This document shows positions 51,333 to 58,905 of a stretch of 59,486 nucleotides of DNA, piece by piece (positions within the stretch are counted from its first letter, which is position 1; each line of letters starts with the position of its first letter). Source of the stretch: Bacteroidales bacterium (GTDB taxonomy: Bacteria; Bacteroidota; Bacteroidia; Bacteroidales; UBA932); NCBI GenBank assembly GCA_012510445.1, contig JAAZIA010000035.1:1-59486 (forward strand), given 5' to 3'. The notes beneath the pieces are model-generated. The model did not search any database, was not told where the DNA came from, and was given only the letters and a program-made list of their open reading frames with translations. The translations under genes were made by a program, and so were the position numbers.

Positions 51333-52232
51333 ATGAAAAAAATTTTTAATTATTACCGACCCGCACTTGGAGAATCATGGCTTATCATGATTGGAATTTT
51401 GCTACTGGGCGGATCGGCTCTCACAGTGATTGTTGTTTCTCTTTTTAATTTGATTTTCCCAGACACTTTGTCTTTTACAAACCCCGGTGGATGGGCCATG
51501 CCTATTCTTTACGTCGTCCCATTTTTAGCTGTGTTTTTGTATGTAAGCTTGCGTGCCCTGACTAACTATCGGAAAGCCGTAACAACGGATACCCCTTCGT
51601 ACCCAAACCCTCGGGCCAAAATAGGCAAAGTACCGGTAGTCATTTTTATCCTATTGCTTTTTGTTATGATTGTAAGCATGTCTGTCATACTCGACCCGGT
51701 TACAGAGTGGTTGGAAATGCCGGAGTTTATAAAAAAAATGTTTGAGAAAATGACACAAAGCAACCTACCTACGTTTATAGCCATAGTGGTAGCAGCTCCT
51801 TTGCTGGAAGAGTGGCTGCTCCGCAGCGTAGCCCTTAAAGGCATGTTACAACATATGGATCCCTGGAAAGCCATTTTGTGGTCTGCTCTTATGTTTGGAG
51901 TGATCCACGGAAACCCTTGGCAAGCCATCCCGGCTTTTCTCATGGGATGTCTTTTTGGATGGATTTATTACAGGACTCGATCTTATTGGGCCTGTGTGGC
52001 ATTGCATGCCATAAACAACGGAATTTCATTTCTTTTAGTGGCGGTGTTACCCCATATAGAGGCAGATGCCTCGTTGCGCCAGCTGGTAGGGAACCAATCT
52101 TTTTTCATAGCCTTGGGTCTATCCGTTGCAGCCTTGGGACTTTCACTCTTCTATTTATATAAAAACTTAGCCCCTCCTCCCTCCTTGAAACTAACTTATG
52201 AATACAAAGAACCTATATCCCCTAGCTTGTAA
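51333..52232 (+). CDS. CPBP family intramembrane glutamic endopeptidase
   Basis: The protein has 299 residues with about eight membrane helices. The three motifs of the CPBP (CAAX protease/bacteriocin-processing) family are in order: EEWLLR (Glu pair at 159-160), FGVIH (about 187-191) and HAINN (about 225-229). Some family members process prenylated proteins or bacteriocins, or give immunity, but most bacterial ones have no known substrate. The start of manA lies inside its 3' end (35-base overlap). Confidence 0.9.
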   Translation: MKKIFNYYRPALGESWLIMIGILLLGGSALTVIVVSLFNLIFPDTLSFTNPGGWAMPILYVVPFLAVFLYVSLRALTNYRKAVTTDTPSYPNPRAKIGKVPVVIFILLLFVMIVSMSVILDPVTEWLEMPEFIKKMFEKMTQSNLPTFIAIVVAAPLLEEWLLRSVALKGMLQHMDPWKAILWSALMFGVIHGNPWQAIPAFLMGCLFGWIYYRTRSYWACVALHAINNGISFLLVAVLPHIEADASLRQLVGNQSFFIALGLSVAALGLSLFYLYKNLAPPPSLKLTYEYKEPISPSL

Positions 52233-53106
52233 ACCTGAATGGAAAGAAAAGATTTGGGGTTCGGAGTCCTGGCTGTTGAGTGGACTGGAACAAGATGTGT
52301 CTGTCATTGACAACGGTTTTCTGAAAGGGAACACCATAAACGAAGTACTGGAAATATACTTAACAGATCTGGTAGGCACGACCGTATATGAAGCGTGTGG
52401 AGACGAGTTTCCGTTGTTAATCAAGCAGCTGAATGTCAACGACTTTCTTTCTGTACAAGTACATCCGGACAACGAAAGAGCGGCAGAAATGCACCATGCT
52501 TACGGAAAGACAGAAATGTGGTACGTAATGGATGCGCAACCCGATGCCAGGTTATACCTTGGATTTAACCAAGACATGACTCCTGCCCTGCTCTATGAGC
52601 ACTGTACAAAAGGTACGTTGCCGGAAGTCATGAACTGTATAACACCTAAAAAAGGAGAGTGTTATTACCTTCCTGCCGGGTTGATCCATGCTTGCGGAGG
52701 AGGAGTTACTCTTGCCGAGGTACAGCAAGTATCCGATATCACCTATAGAATTTATGACTGGGGACGAGAACACAACGTGCAAACGGCCAGGGAAATGCAC
52801 TTAGATCTGGCCATTGATTGTATAGATTACAAGAAACATATTCCTGCTCCCACCACGGAAGGAGAGCTTGTTAATTCCCCTTATTTTACCGTACGTTTGG
52901 GAGAACTGGAAGGATCTCGGGAAGTAGACGGTTCTTATTCAGATCAATTCATGGTCTATATGCCTTTGGAAGGGGATTTGTCCATAACGGCTGACGGACA
53001 GCTATACAAACCTTCTGAAAAAGGCTGTTTACTTATACCTGCTTCTTTAGATTATTGGAAACTGATGAGTACAGAAAAAACGAAATTTCTTGAAATTACT
53101 CGTTAA
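52198..53106 (+). CDS. manA: Mannose-6-phosphate isomerase, class I
   Basis: The protein has 302 residues. It interconverts mannose 6-phosphate and fructose 6-phosphate, feeding mannose into glycolysis or GDP-mannose. The zinc cupin motifs FPLLIKQLNVNDFLSVQVHPDNE, GKTEMWYV and YYLPAGLIHACGGG (His ligand) and the Glu/Arg region SDITYRIYDWGR are intact. It is the short cupin-only form common in Bacteroidota. The 3' end overlaps the convergent hslR-like gene by 11 bases. Confidence 0.95.
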   Translation: MNTKNLYPLACKPEWKEKIWGSESWLLSGLEQDVSVIDNGFLKGNTINEVLEIYLTDLVGTTVYEACGDEFPLLIKQLNVNDFLSVQVHPDNERAAEMHHAYGKTEMWYVMDAQPDARLYLGFNQDMTPALLYEHCTKGTLPEVMNCITPKKGECYYLPAGLIHACGGGVTLAEVQQVSDITYRIYDWGREHNVQTAREMHLDLAIDCIDYKKHIPAPTTEGELVNSPYFTVRLGELEGSREVDGSYSDQFMVYMPLEGDLSITADGQLYKPSEKGCLLIPASLDYWKLMSTEKTKFLEITR

Positions 53107-53467
53107 AACCCCTTAGTTTGTCCAACTGCCTTCTTTCTTTTTTAGTAGGACGTCCCGTCCCTCTTTTTCTGTAGATCACAACAGACTCTATAGGCTGTTG
53201 TAATTTTTCAAGCTCTTCTGCAGGGGTAATGTCTTGTGCATAAAGTGGCACTTCTTTTGCCGGAAGACGCCTATCAGCCATCTTGAGTACTACGTGTGAA
53301 TAATAAACCGGGCCTTTTCTAACCACCAAAACATCTCCTATCTTCACTATACGAGAGGGTTTTACAGGTTGTTCTTCAATTTTAACACGCGCTCCCCGGC
53401 AGGCATCTGCTGCCAAAGAACGCGTTTTAAAAACGCGAATGGCCCATAAGTACTTGTCAATCCTCAT
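53096..53467 (-). CDS. hslR: S4-domain RNA-binding protein, Hsp15 type
   Basis: The protein has 123 residues. The S4 fold RIDKYLWAIRVFKTRSLAADACRGARVKI and KPSRIVKIGDVLVVRK is followed by a basic C-terminus (KRGTGRPTKKERRQLDK). The Hsp15 of E. coli binds stalled 50S subunits that carry nascent peptidyl-tRNA and frees the tRNA. A position next to pth, which cleaves peptidyl-tRNA, fits that role. It overlaps pth by 11 bases. Confidence 0.9.
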   Translation of the reverse strand: MRIDKYLWAIRVFKTRSLAADACRGARVKIEEQPVKPSRIVKIGDVLVVRKGPVYYSHVVLKMADRRLPAKEVPLYAQDITPAEELEKLQQPIESVVIYRKRGTGRPTKKERRQLDKLRGFNE

Positions 53468-54050
53468 GGTTCTCCGATACAGGTTTGGGATCTATATTCA
53501 CTACGTTCATGGCGCGGTCAACACCGTGTCTTATGAATAACTGAAGGGCGTCAATGGCTCGATGACACAAAAAGGGTAATTCTTTTTCTTCTTCTTTCTT
53601 CCAGGAACTTAATACGTAATCTGCTCTGTAACCTTTTGGAAAATCGTTACCTACTCCTATTCGTAACCGTGCATAATCCTGTGTTTGCAACATATAGGTA
53701 ATATGCTTTAACCCGTTGTGTCCTCCGTCGCTTCCTTTGGCACGCATCCTTATGTTACCAAAAGGTAGGGCTACATCGTCTAAAACAATGATGATTTTTT
53801 CTATAGGAATGCGCTCCTCTCTCATCCAGTAACGAACAGCCTTCCCACTCAGGTTAACATACGTTGACGGCTTAAGCAGCCAGATGGTTTTTCCGGCATA
53901 CCTTACCTGAGCCATAGAGCCGTAACGAAGGGTAGAAAAAGTTGTTTTTTGTGACAACGCCCATGCATCCAGAACCGTAAAACCTATATTGTGCCGCGTA
54001 CCTTTATACTCGGAGCCAATGTTTCCAAGTCCTGTAATCAGATAAGACAT
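53457..54050 (-). CDS. pth: Peptidyl-tRNA hydrolase
   Basis: The protein has 197 residues. It recycles tRNA from prematurely released peptidyl-tRNA. Family residues are visible: Asn in the start LITGLGNIGSEYKGT, catalytic His in TRHNIGFTVLDAW, Asp in LDDVALPFG and GSDGGHNGLKH. It is flanked by rplY (17-base gap) and hslR (11-base overlap), a translation-rescue cluster. Confidence 0.95.
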   Translation of the reverse strand: MSYLITGLGNIGSEYKGTRHNIGFTVLDAWALSQKTTFSTLRYGSMAQVRYAGKTIWLLKPSTYVNLSGKAVRYWMREERIPIEKIIIVLDDVALPFGNIRMRAKGSDGGHNGLKHITYMLQTQDYARLRIGVGNDFPKGYRADYVLSSWKKEEEKELPFLCHRAIDALQLFIRHGVDRAMNVVNIDPKPVSENHED

Positions 54051-54067
54051 GAGTTAGATAGGAAGGC

Positions 54068-54730
54068 TTATGCTTCCTCGGTTTTTTCAGCAACATCTTC
54101 TGTTGCTCCCTCTGTTGCTTCTGTTCCTTCTTCGGCTTCACCGGCTTCATCTTCTTCTGCTTCTGCTGCTGCATCAGAAATAGAGGCCCTTGTCATCTTA
54201 ACCATACAAACGATAGCAGACTTAGGAGTAAGAATCTGAAGGTTATCAAACTCCAGATCTTCTGCCGTAATAGCTTCTCCCAAAGCAAGGTCTGTAACAT
54301 CAACGTCTAAAGTATCGGGCAAATCTTCCAGGTTTGCAGAAACCAGTAACTTCCTGTTTAGGACATACATTTTGCCTCCTTCACGTACCCCTACAGAATT
54401 TCCTTTGAGTACTACCGGAACATGTACAGATACCGGTTTTTCCGGATCTATAGCTAAAAAGTCCAAGTGAAGAATCCTGTCTGTGAGCGGATGAAATTGT
54501 GAGTCTTGCAAAAGGCATAATTGATTTTTCCCTTCTATGTTAAGAGAAACAATATAAGAGTTAGGCGTGTAAATAAGGTTTCTCAGGTCTTTTTCCAGTA
54601 CGGAGAAATGGATGGTATCCATCTGATTTCCATACAATATACAGGGCACCCGGCCCTCTCTGCGCAATTGTTTGACTGCTGCTTTTGTAAATGAATCCCG
54701 TTTGTGGGCAGTAATTTCAAATTGTTTCAT
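54068..54730 (-). CDS. rplY: 50S ribosomal protein L25/general stress protein Ctc
   Basis: The protein has 220 residues from the ATG at 54730; codons upstream to 54787 lie in the leader and are not used. The L25 fold begins QFEITAHKRDSFTKAAVKQLRREGRVPCILYG. The TL5/Ctc domain follows with RILHLDFLAIDPEKPVSVHVPVVLKGNSVGVREGG. The C-terminal 40 residues are an acidic Glu/Ala/Thr tail. L25 binds 5S rRNA. The gene leads rplY-pth-hslR and has a promoter and a leader with two short hairpins. Confidence 0.93.
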   Translation of the reverse strand: MKQFEITAHKRDSFTKAAVKQLRREGRVPCILYGNQMDTIHFSVLEKDLRNLIYTPNSYIVSLNIEGKNQLCLLQDSQFHPLTDRILHLDFLAIDPEKPVSVHVPVVLKGNSVGVREGGKMYVLNRKLLVSANLEDLPDTLDVDVTDLALGEAITAEDLEFDNLQILTPKSAIVCMVKMTRASISDAAAEAEEDEAGEAEEGTEATEGATEDVAEKTEEA

Positions 54731-54782
54731 AAAAAACCAGTTAAAAGTGTTACTCAATCCAAAACATAATTTCAGATCCCAT

Positions 54783-54809
54783 GGCACCTTATCAAGGTCC
54801 CTCTAAGGG
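54783..54809 (-). promoter_or_regulatory. Two short hairpins at the 5' end of the rplY leader
   Basis: On the transcript, CCCT-TAG-AGGG (54799-54809) is followed at once by ACCTT-GAT-AAGGT (54786-54798), which extends imperfectly with flanking GG and CC. They lie within the first 30 bases of a leader of about 77 bases. An L25 autoregulatory leader is possible but unproven. Confidence 0.35.
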
Positions 54810-54813
54810 CGGG

Positions 54814-54844
54814 CAAAAGTAATTAAAATCCGTTGGTTTGCAAA
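54814..54844 (-). promoter_or_regulatory. Promoter for rplY-pth-hslR
   Basis: On the minus strand TTTG (54841-54844), a 19-base spacer and TACTTTTG (54814-54821) make a complete Bacteroidota promoter. The -33 element lies directly before the stop codon of the upstream C11 peptidase gene. Confidence 0.7.
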
Positions 54845-54845
54845 A

Positions 54846-56042
54846 TCAATATGCTAAAGGCAGCCAGCCCAGGTACTCGTTCCAGGAGGTAACCTCAAAA
54901 GCTTCTTGAGTACGCGGAAGGGCTGAAACAGGCAAATAAGCTGCCAAACCGGAATAACGACGGATGGGTATGGTAATGAAATAATCGGTAGCTTTTTTAT
55001 ACACCACTGCCTTTTGCAGTGCCCGAGTAAAGGCAGTATAGTCAGCAGGAGTACCCAGTACTTCTGCCATCTGCTCTATATCCCAAAAAACATGCTCTTT
55101 CAACCGGTCGTAGCTTTGCAATTCTTGCCTGTTTACGTCTTTAGGATGAACGCTACCGTTTTGTATTACATTTTTAAAAGCTTGTGCCAAGCCGGGGATA
55201 TAGGCTGTTTTCACCAAAGATATAGTCGCCGATTGATAATACCCCGACAGGGCGTCATATTTGTTGTAATAGGCATCACACAAGGCCATTAAGCTGCTTT
55301 CACCTCGGTAGGGAAACAAAGCAGAGGTGAGCTTATGATACGGATACCCCGTGTCAATAATCTCTGTTGGAGATCCCATTAGGTACGTACTTACATTTCT
55401 TAATTGGTAATACGTTTGAACATCTGCCATTAAGCAGGCATCAAAACATACGTATTCGTGAGTAAATTTTTCTAAAACAGTTGCCAAGGCCGAGATTTCC
55501 ATTTCTGCATTCCCGTCTTTACCAAATGATTTTGTCTGTGGGTACATCGGGTCTTTTATGTTGTATTGGAATGCAGATGCAGAAGCACAGGGAGCTGCTT
55601 CAACCTGCGGAGTTTCACCATAAAGGCCCCAGGGGAGCCATCCTGTTCCGTGTGACCACAAGATAAGTCCGTATGTTTTAGCAGGACACTCTTCTCGGGT
55701 ATGTTTTATAACTTGCTCCAGCATTTCCGGGTGAACAGAATTCACTATCCCGTATCTGAACAACGTGTCTATACGTACCGTGTGGGAGCGTGTATTTATG
55801 CGGAGCAGATGCGCTCCCTTGCCTCTTCTGTCTGTAAAAATAAATAACGCATGGTCGTCCGGCAAAGAAGCGTGTTCCCATATTTCGTTCACGTTTGTTA
55901 CGGCAAGATCTGAAAGGCTGTTATCTGCTGCCATATAGACTAAAAGGCTGTGCTCGTACCCCGAATCGGTCGGAAACCACTTGTCACATCCTGTGAATAA
56001 CAGGGACAAGAAAAGCAAGCCTAAAAGATTGCTTTTTTTCAT
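54846..56042 (-). CDS. Clostripain-type C11 cysteine peptidase, lipoprotein
   Basis: The protein has 398 residues. A lipoprotein signal ends at the lipobox FTGC. The C11 catalytic domain begins SLLVYMAADNSLSD. The catalytic His is in LWSHGTGW (about 130) and the Cys in VCFDACLMADV (about 203), the standard clostripain dyad. The Asp-rich region after the signal is typical. Secreted C11 proteases cleave after Arg or Lys. The substrate here is unknown. It is divergent from the ytxH operon. Confidence 0.92.
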   Translation of the reverse strand: MKKSNLLGLLFLSLLFTGCDKWFPTDSGYEHSLLVYMAADNSLSDLAVTNVNEIWEHASLPDDHALFIFTDRRGKGAHLLRINTRSHTVRIDTLFRYGIVNSVHPEMLEQVIKHTREECPAKTYGLILWSHGTGWLPWGLYGETPQVEAAPCASASAFQYNIKDPMYPQTKSFGKDGNAEMEISALATVLEKFTHEYVCFDACLMADVQTYYQLRNVSTYLMGSPTEIIDTGYPYHKLTSALFPYRGESSLMALCDAYYNKYDALSGYYQSATISLVKTAYIPGLAQAFKNVIQNGSVHPKDVNRQELQSYDRLKEHVFWDIEQMAEVLGTPADYTAFTRALQKAVVYKKATDYFITIPIRRYSGLAAYLPVSALPRTQEAFEVTSWNEYLGWLPLAY

Positions 56043-56064
56043 AGCGTAAAGATAATCTTTTTTT

Positions 56065-56072
56065 TATCTTTG
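56065..56072 (+). promoter_or_regulatory. Promoter -7 box for the ytxH operon
   Basis: TATCTTTG matches TAnnTTTG and lies 35 bases before the ATG at 56108. The -33 position shows no clear TTTG. Confidence 0.45.
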
Positions 56073-56107
56073 TAAGAAGACACATTGTTTATAAAACGCA
56101 TAACATT

Positions 56108-56302
56108 ATGAAAAGTTCAAATGTACTCGCATTCATGGGTGGAGCCTTAATAGGCGCTACACTGGCCCTCTTGTTTGCTCCTGAAAAAGGTAGTGACACA
56201 AGAAAAAAGCTCAGAGAAACCATTGGACAGGGAGTAGATGAGTTAAAGCATGAATACCATAAACGTTTTCCGGTAAACCAGGAAGAAGGACCGGATGAAT
56301 AA
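56108..56302 (+). CDS. YtxH domain membrane protein
   Basis: The protein has 64 residues. One short membrane segment (about 7-25, LAFMGGALIGATLALLFAPEKG) ends in the FAPEKG(S)xTR motif of YtxH-like proteins and is followed by a charged helix. Such proteins are small, stress-linked membrane proteins of unclear function. It overlaps the holin-like gene by 8 bases and starts a four-gene run. Confidence 0.9.
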   Translation: MKSSNVLAFMGGALIGATLALLFAPEKGSDTRKKLRETIGQGVDELKHEYHKRFPVNQEEGPDE

Positions 56303-56657
56303 AAAAGAAGCCATGAGTATCAAAGACTCAGTCAAAGAATACTTTGGTCTGAAATCAGACGCCTTTAAACTGGGATTGGTAGAAAATGCCAGTCTCATTA
56401 TCAATCGGCTTCTTAGCATTTTCCTGTTAATATTGCTGCTCCTTACTGCCCTTGTTTTTTTGGCAACAGGTGCCACCCGGTGGCTGGGTTTATTGTTGGA
56501 TAGCACGGTAGCTGCTTCTTTTATAACAGGTGGTTTCTTTTTACTGTTATTCTTACTATTCTTCTTATTACGAAAAAAATTGTTTGTGAACACTTTTGTA
56601 AGGTTGTTTGCAAAAATGTTTTTTCATGGTAATGATCCAAATTTTATGGAGGAATAA
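56295..56657 (+). CDS. Phage-holin superfamily (YqjE/holin 3_6-type) membrane protein
   Basis: The protein has 120 residues. A short amphipathic N-terminus (MNKKEAMSIKDSVKEYFGLKSDAFKLGL) leads to two hydrophobic segments at about 36-60 and 70-95. The layout is that of the putative actinobacterial holin-X/holin superfamily III proteins that occur with YtxH genes on chromosomes. No other phage gene is present, so a lysis role is unlikely. It probably acts in the membrane with YtxH. Confidence 0.75.
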   Translation: MNKKEAMSIKDSVKEYFGLKSDAFKLGLVENASLIINRLLSIFLLILLLLTALVFLATGATRWLGLLLDSTVAASFITGGFFLLLFLLFFLLRKKLFVNTFVRLFAKMFFHGNDPNFMEE

Positions 56658-56660
56658 CCT

Positions 56661-56891
56661 ATGAGAAGCAGGAAGTTTATTTACTCACAGATTCGTTCCC
56701 TAACACAGCTCAGGGCGGAGCGCAACTCACTGGAGTGGCATATTAAAGGCCTAGAGAACAAAATGAAAAACGAGATTCCCGGACAGCTCAGTAAAGGAAC
56801 ATGGTTTTCTCTTATTCTTCCGGTTGCCATAACCTCGTTTACCTTGGTACGGCAAGTAAGCCGCTGTGTGCAAAAACTCCGTGAAAAATAA
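56661..56891 (+). CDS. Small hypothetical membrane-associated protein
   Basis: The protein has 76 residues. I do not recognise a family. The N-terminal 37 residues are basic and helical (SRKFIYSQIRSLTQLRAERNSLEWHIKG), with heptad-like spacing. They are followed by one hydrophobic segment (about 47-62, WFSLILPVAITSFTLV) and a basic end. The 3-base gap to the holin-like gene and the 7-base gap to the DPP III gene support an operon. A membrane partner of the two small proteins upstream is plausible. Confidence 0.6.
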   Translation: MRSRKFIYSQIRSLTQLRAERNSLEWHIKGLENKMKNEIPGQLSKGTWFSLILPVAITSFTLVRQVSRCVQKLREK

Positions 56892-56898
56892 TATAAAC

Positions 56899-58905
56899 AT
56901 GAAAGTAATGAAAATTGCCTTTGCCTGCTTTGTAGGCATTGCAGGTTTGTCTTGTACAACCAAAACAAGTCAACTCAAAAAGCAAGACTCTGAATTCAAG
57001 TACCTTGTAGATGAATTTGCAGACATTAAAGTTATGCGTTACCGGGTACCCCACTGGGAATCCCTTACTCTGCAACAAAAATCCTTCATTTATTACATGG
57101 GAGAAGCCGCAAAAAGCGGTAGAGACATTTTTTGGGATCAAAACAGTAAATACAATTTGGAGGTGAGAAAATGCCTGGAAATTATACTGGAAACTTATAC
57201 GGGAAACAGAGATACCCCGGAGTTCGATCAATTTTTGACTTATGCAAAACGTGTTTTCTTTAGTAACGGCATACATCACCATTATGCAGAAGAAAAAATA
57301 CTTCCGGAATGTTCTGTCGATTATATAAAAAATCTACTAGAGCTTTCCCAGTACGAAGAAGAAAGTATAGACAGAATAGCAGAAATTATGTGTAACCCCG
57401 GTCTGTACAAAGTACGAAGGGGAACGGGCAAAGAAGGAGACTTACTACTTACCTCTTCCATTAACTTTTACAGCGGTGTTACTCGGGCAGAAGCCGAAAG
57501 TTTTTACGCTTCTTTGGAAGATCCCCTCAACCCCAGGCCTGTAGAATACGGTTTAAACAGCCAACTTGTAAAAAGGGACGGAAAGATACTGGAAGAAACG
57601 TACAAAATTGACGGAAAGTATGGCCCGGCCATTGAGCAAATTTGCTACTGGTTAGAAAAAGCTGCCAAAGTAGCTGAAAGCCCCGGTCAGGCAGACTATA
57701 TACAAACGCTTATTACTTATTATAAAACAGGTGATCTGTCGCTTTGGGATGCTTTTAATATAGCCTGGGTACAAGACACTCAGGTTTTTGCAGATTTCAT
57801 AAACGGATTTATAGAAGTATATGCAGACCCGTTGGGAAGAAAAGGATCTTGGGAAGCCCATATCAATTTTAAAGACGAAGAAGCCTCTCACAGAACATCC
57901 CTCATAAGCAGCCAGGCCCAGTGGTTTGAGGACCACTCACCCGTTGATCCACAGTTTAAGAAGAAAGAAGCCACAGGAGTATCTGCCAAAGTAATAAATG
58001 TAGCCATGCTGGGCGGCGATGCGTACCCTGCTACCCCCATAGGGATCAACTTGCCCAATTCAGACTGGATAAGAAAAGAATATGGTTCTAAATCGGTAAC
58101 CATAGCCAACATTACAAACGCTTACGAGAAAGCAGCAGAAGAATCTCCCAAAAGCATGCTTGTAGAATTCTCTATAGACGAAGAAGAAATTGCTTTTCTG
58201 AAAAAATACGGAACCCTTACCGGAGACCTGCATACAGATTTGCATGAATGCTTGGGACACGGATCGGGACAACTGCTAACGGGTGTTTCTCCCAACGCAT
58301 TGGGGGAGTATAGTTCCACACTGGAAGAAGCACGAGCAGACTTGTTTGCCCTATATTATATTGCAGATCCCAAATTAGTAACCCTGGGTATTTTGCCTAC
58401 TGAAGAGGCATATCGTGCAGAGTATATCAACTACATACGTAACGGCCTGTTTACTCAGCTGGTACGAATAGAACACGGCAAAGACATTACACAAGCACAT
58501 ATGCAATGTAGGCAACTGATTGCTTTGTGGGCATTTAGTAACGGCAACGCCATTGAGCAAATCCGGGAAAACGGAAAAACATATTTTGTAATTCGTGACT
58601 TTGACGAACTCCGCCATTTGTTTGCTACGCTGCTGGCTGAAGTACAGCGTATAAAATCAGAAGGAGACTATAACGCAGGCAAAGCCTTGGTAGAAGAATA
58701 TGCCGTAAAAATAAATCCCGAACTTCACAAAGAAGTATTGGAGCGTTATGCCCATTTGCAGTTAAAGCCCTACGGAGGTTTTCTGAACCCCAACCTGATT
58801 CCAGTATTTGATAAAACGGGAGCGATAAAAGACGTCCGGCTAGAATACGCAAAAGACTTTTTGCAACAACAGCTCTCTTACGGAAAAGCTTACGGGTTTT
58901 TGTAA
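56899..58905 (+). CDS. Dipeptidyl peptidase III (M49 family), lipoprotein
   Basis: The protein has 668 residues from the ATG at 56899; the GTG at 56866 lies in the preceding gene. A lipoprotein signal ends in the lipobox GLSC. The M49 zinc motif HECLGH starts at 449 and the second ligand motif EEARAD at about 476, both intact. GSGQLLTG follows the zinc motif. DPP III removes dipeptides from the N-terminus of oligopeptides. It closes the ytxH run and overlaps the convergent zinc-ribbon gene by 16 bases. Confidence 0.93.
   Translation: MKVMKIAFACFVGIAGLSCTTKTSQLKKQDSEFKYLVDEFADIKVMRYRVPHWESLTLQQKSFIYYMGEAAKSGRDIFWDQNSKYNLEVRKCLEIILETYTGNRDTPEFDQFLTYAKRVFFSNGIHHHYAEEKILPECSVDYIKNLLELSQYEEESIDRIAEIMCNPGLYKVRRGTGKEGDLLLTSSINFYSGVTRAEAESFYASLEDPLNPRPVEYGLNSQLVKRDGKILEETYKIDGKYGPAIEQICYWLEKAAKVAESPGQADYIQTLITYYKTGDLSLWDAFNIAWVQDTQVFADFINGFIEVYADPLGRKGSWEAHINFKDEEASHRTSLISSQAQWFEDHSPVDPQFKKKEATGVSAKVINVAMLGGDAYPATPIGINLPNSDWIRKEYGSKSVTIANITNAYEKAAEESPKSMLVEFSIDEEEIAFLKKYGTLTGDLHTDLHECLGHGSGQLLTGVSPNALGEYSSTLEEARADLFALYYIADPKLVTLGILPTEEAYRAEYINYIRNGLFTQLVRIEHGKDITQAHMQCRQLIALWAFSNGNAIEQIRENGKTYFVIRDFDELRHLFATLLAEVQRIKSEGDYNAGKALVEEYAVKINPELHKEVLERYAHLQLKPYGGFLNPNLIPVFDKTGAIKDVRLEYAKDFLQQQLSYGKAYGFL

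Noticed and set aside
51333-52232. A phage-defence or bacteriocin-immunity gene (CPBP/Abi).
   Set aside because: The family is broad, the neighbours are sugar-metabolism genes, and no bacteriocin or defence gene is present.
56295-56657. A prophage lysis cassette.
   Set aside because: The holin-like protein has a chromosomal YtxH partner and there is no endolysin, integrase or structural phage gene nearby.
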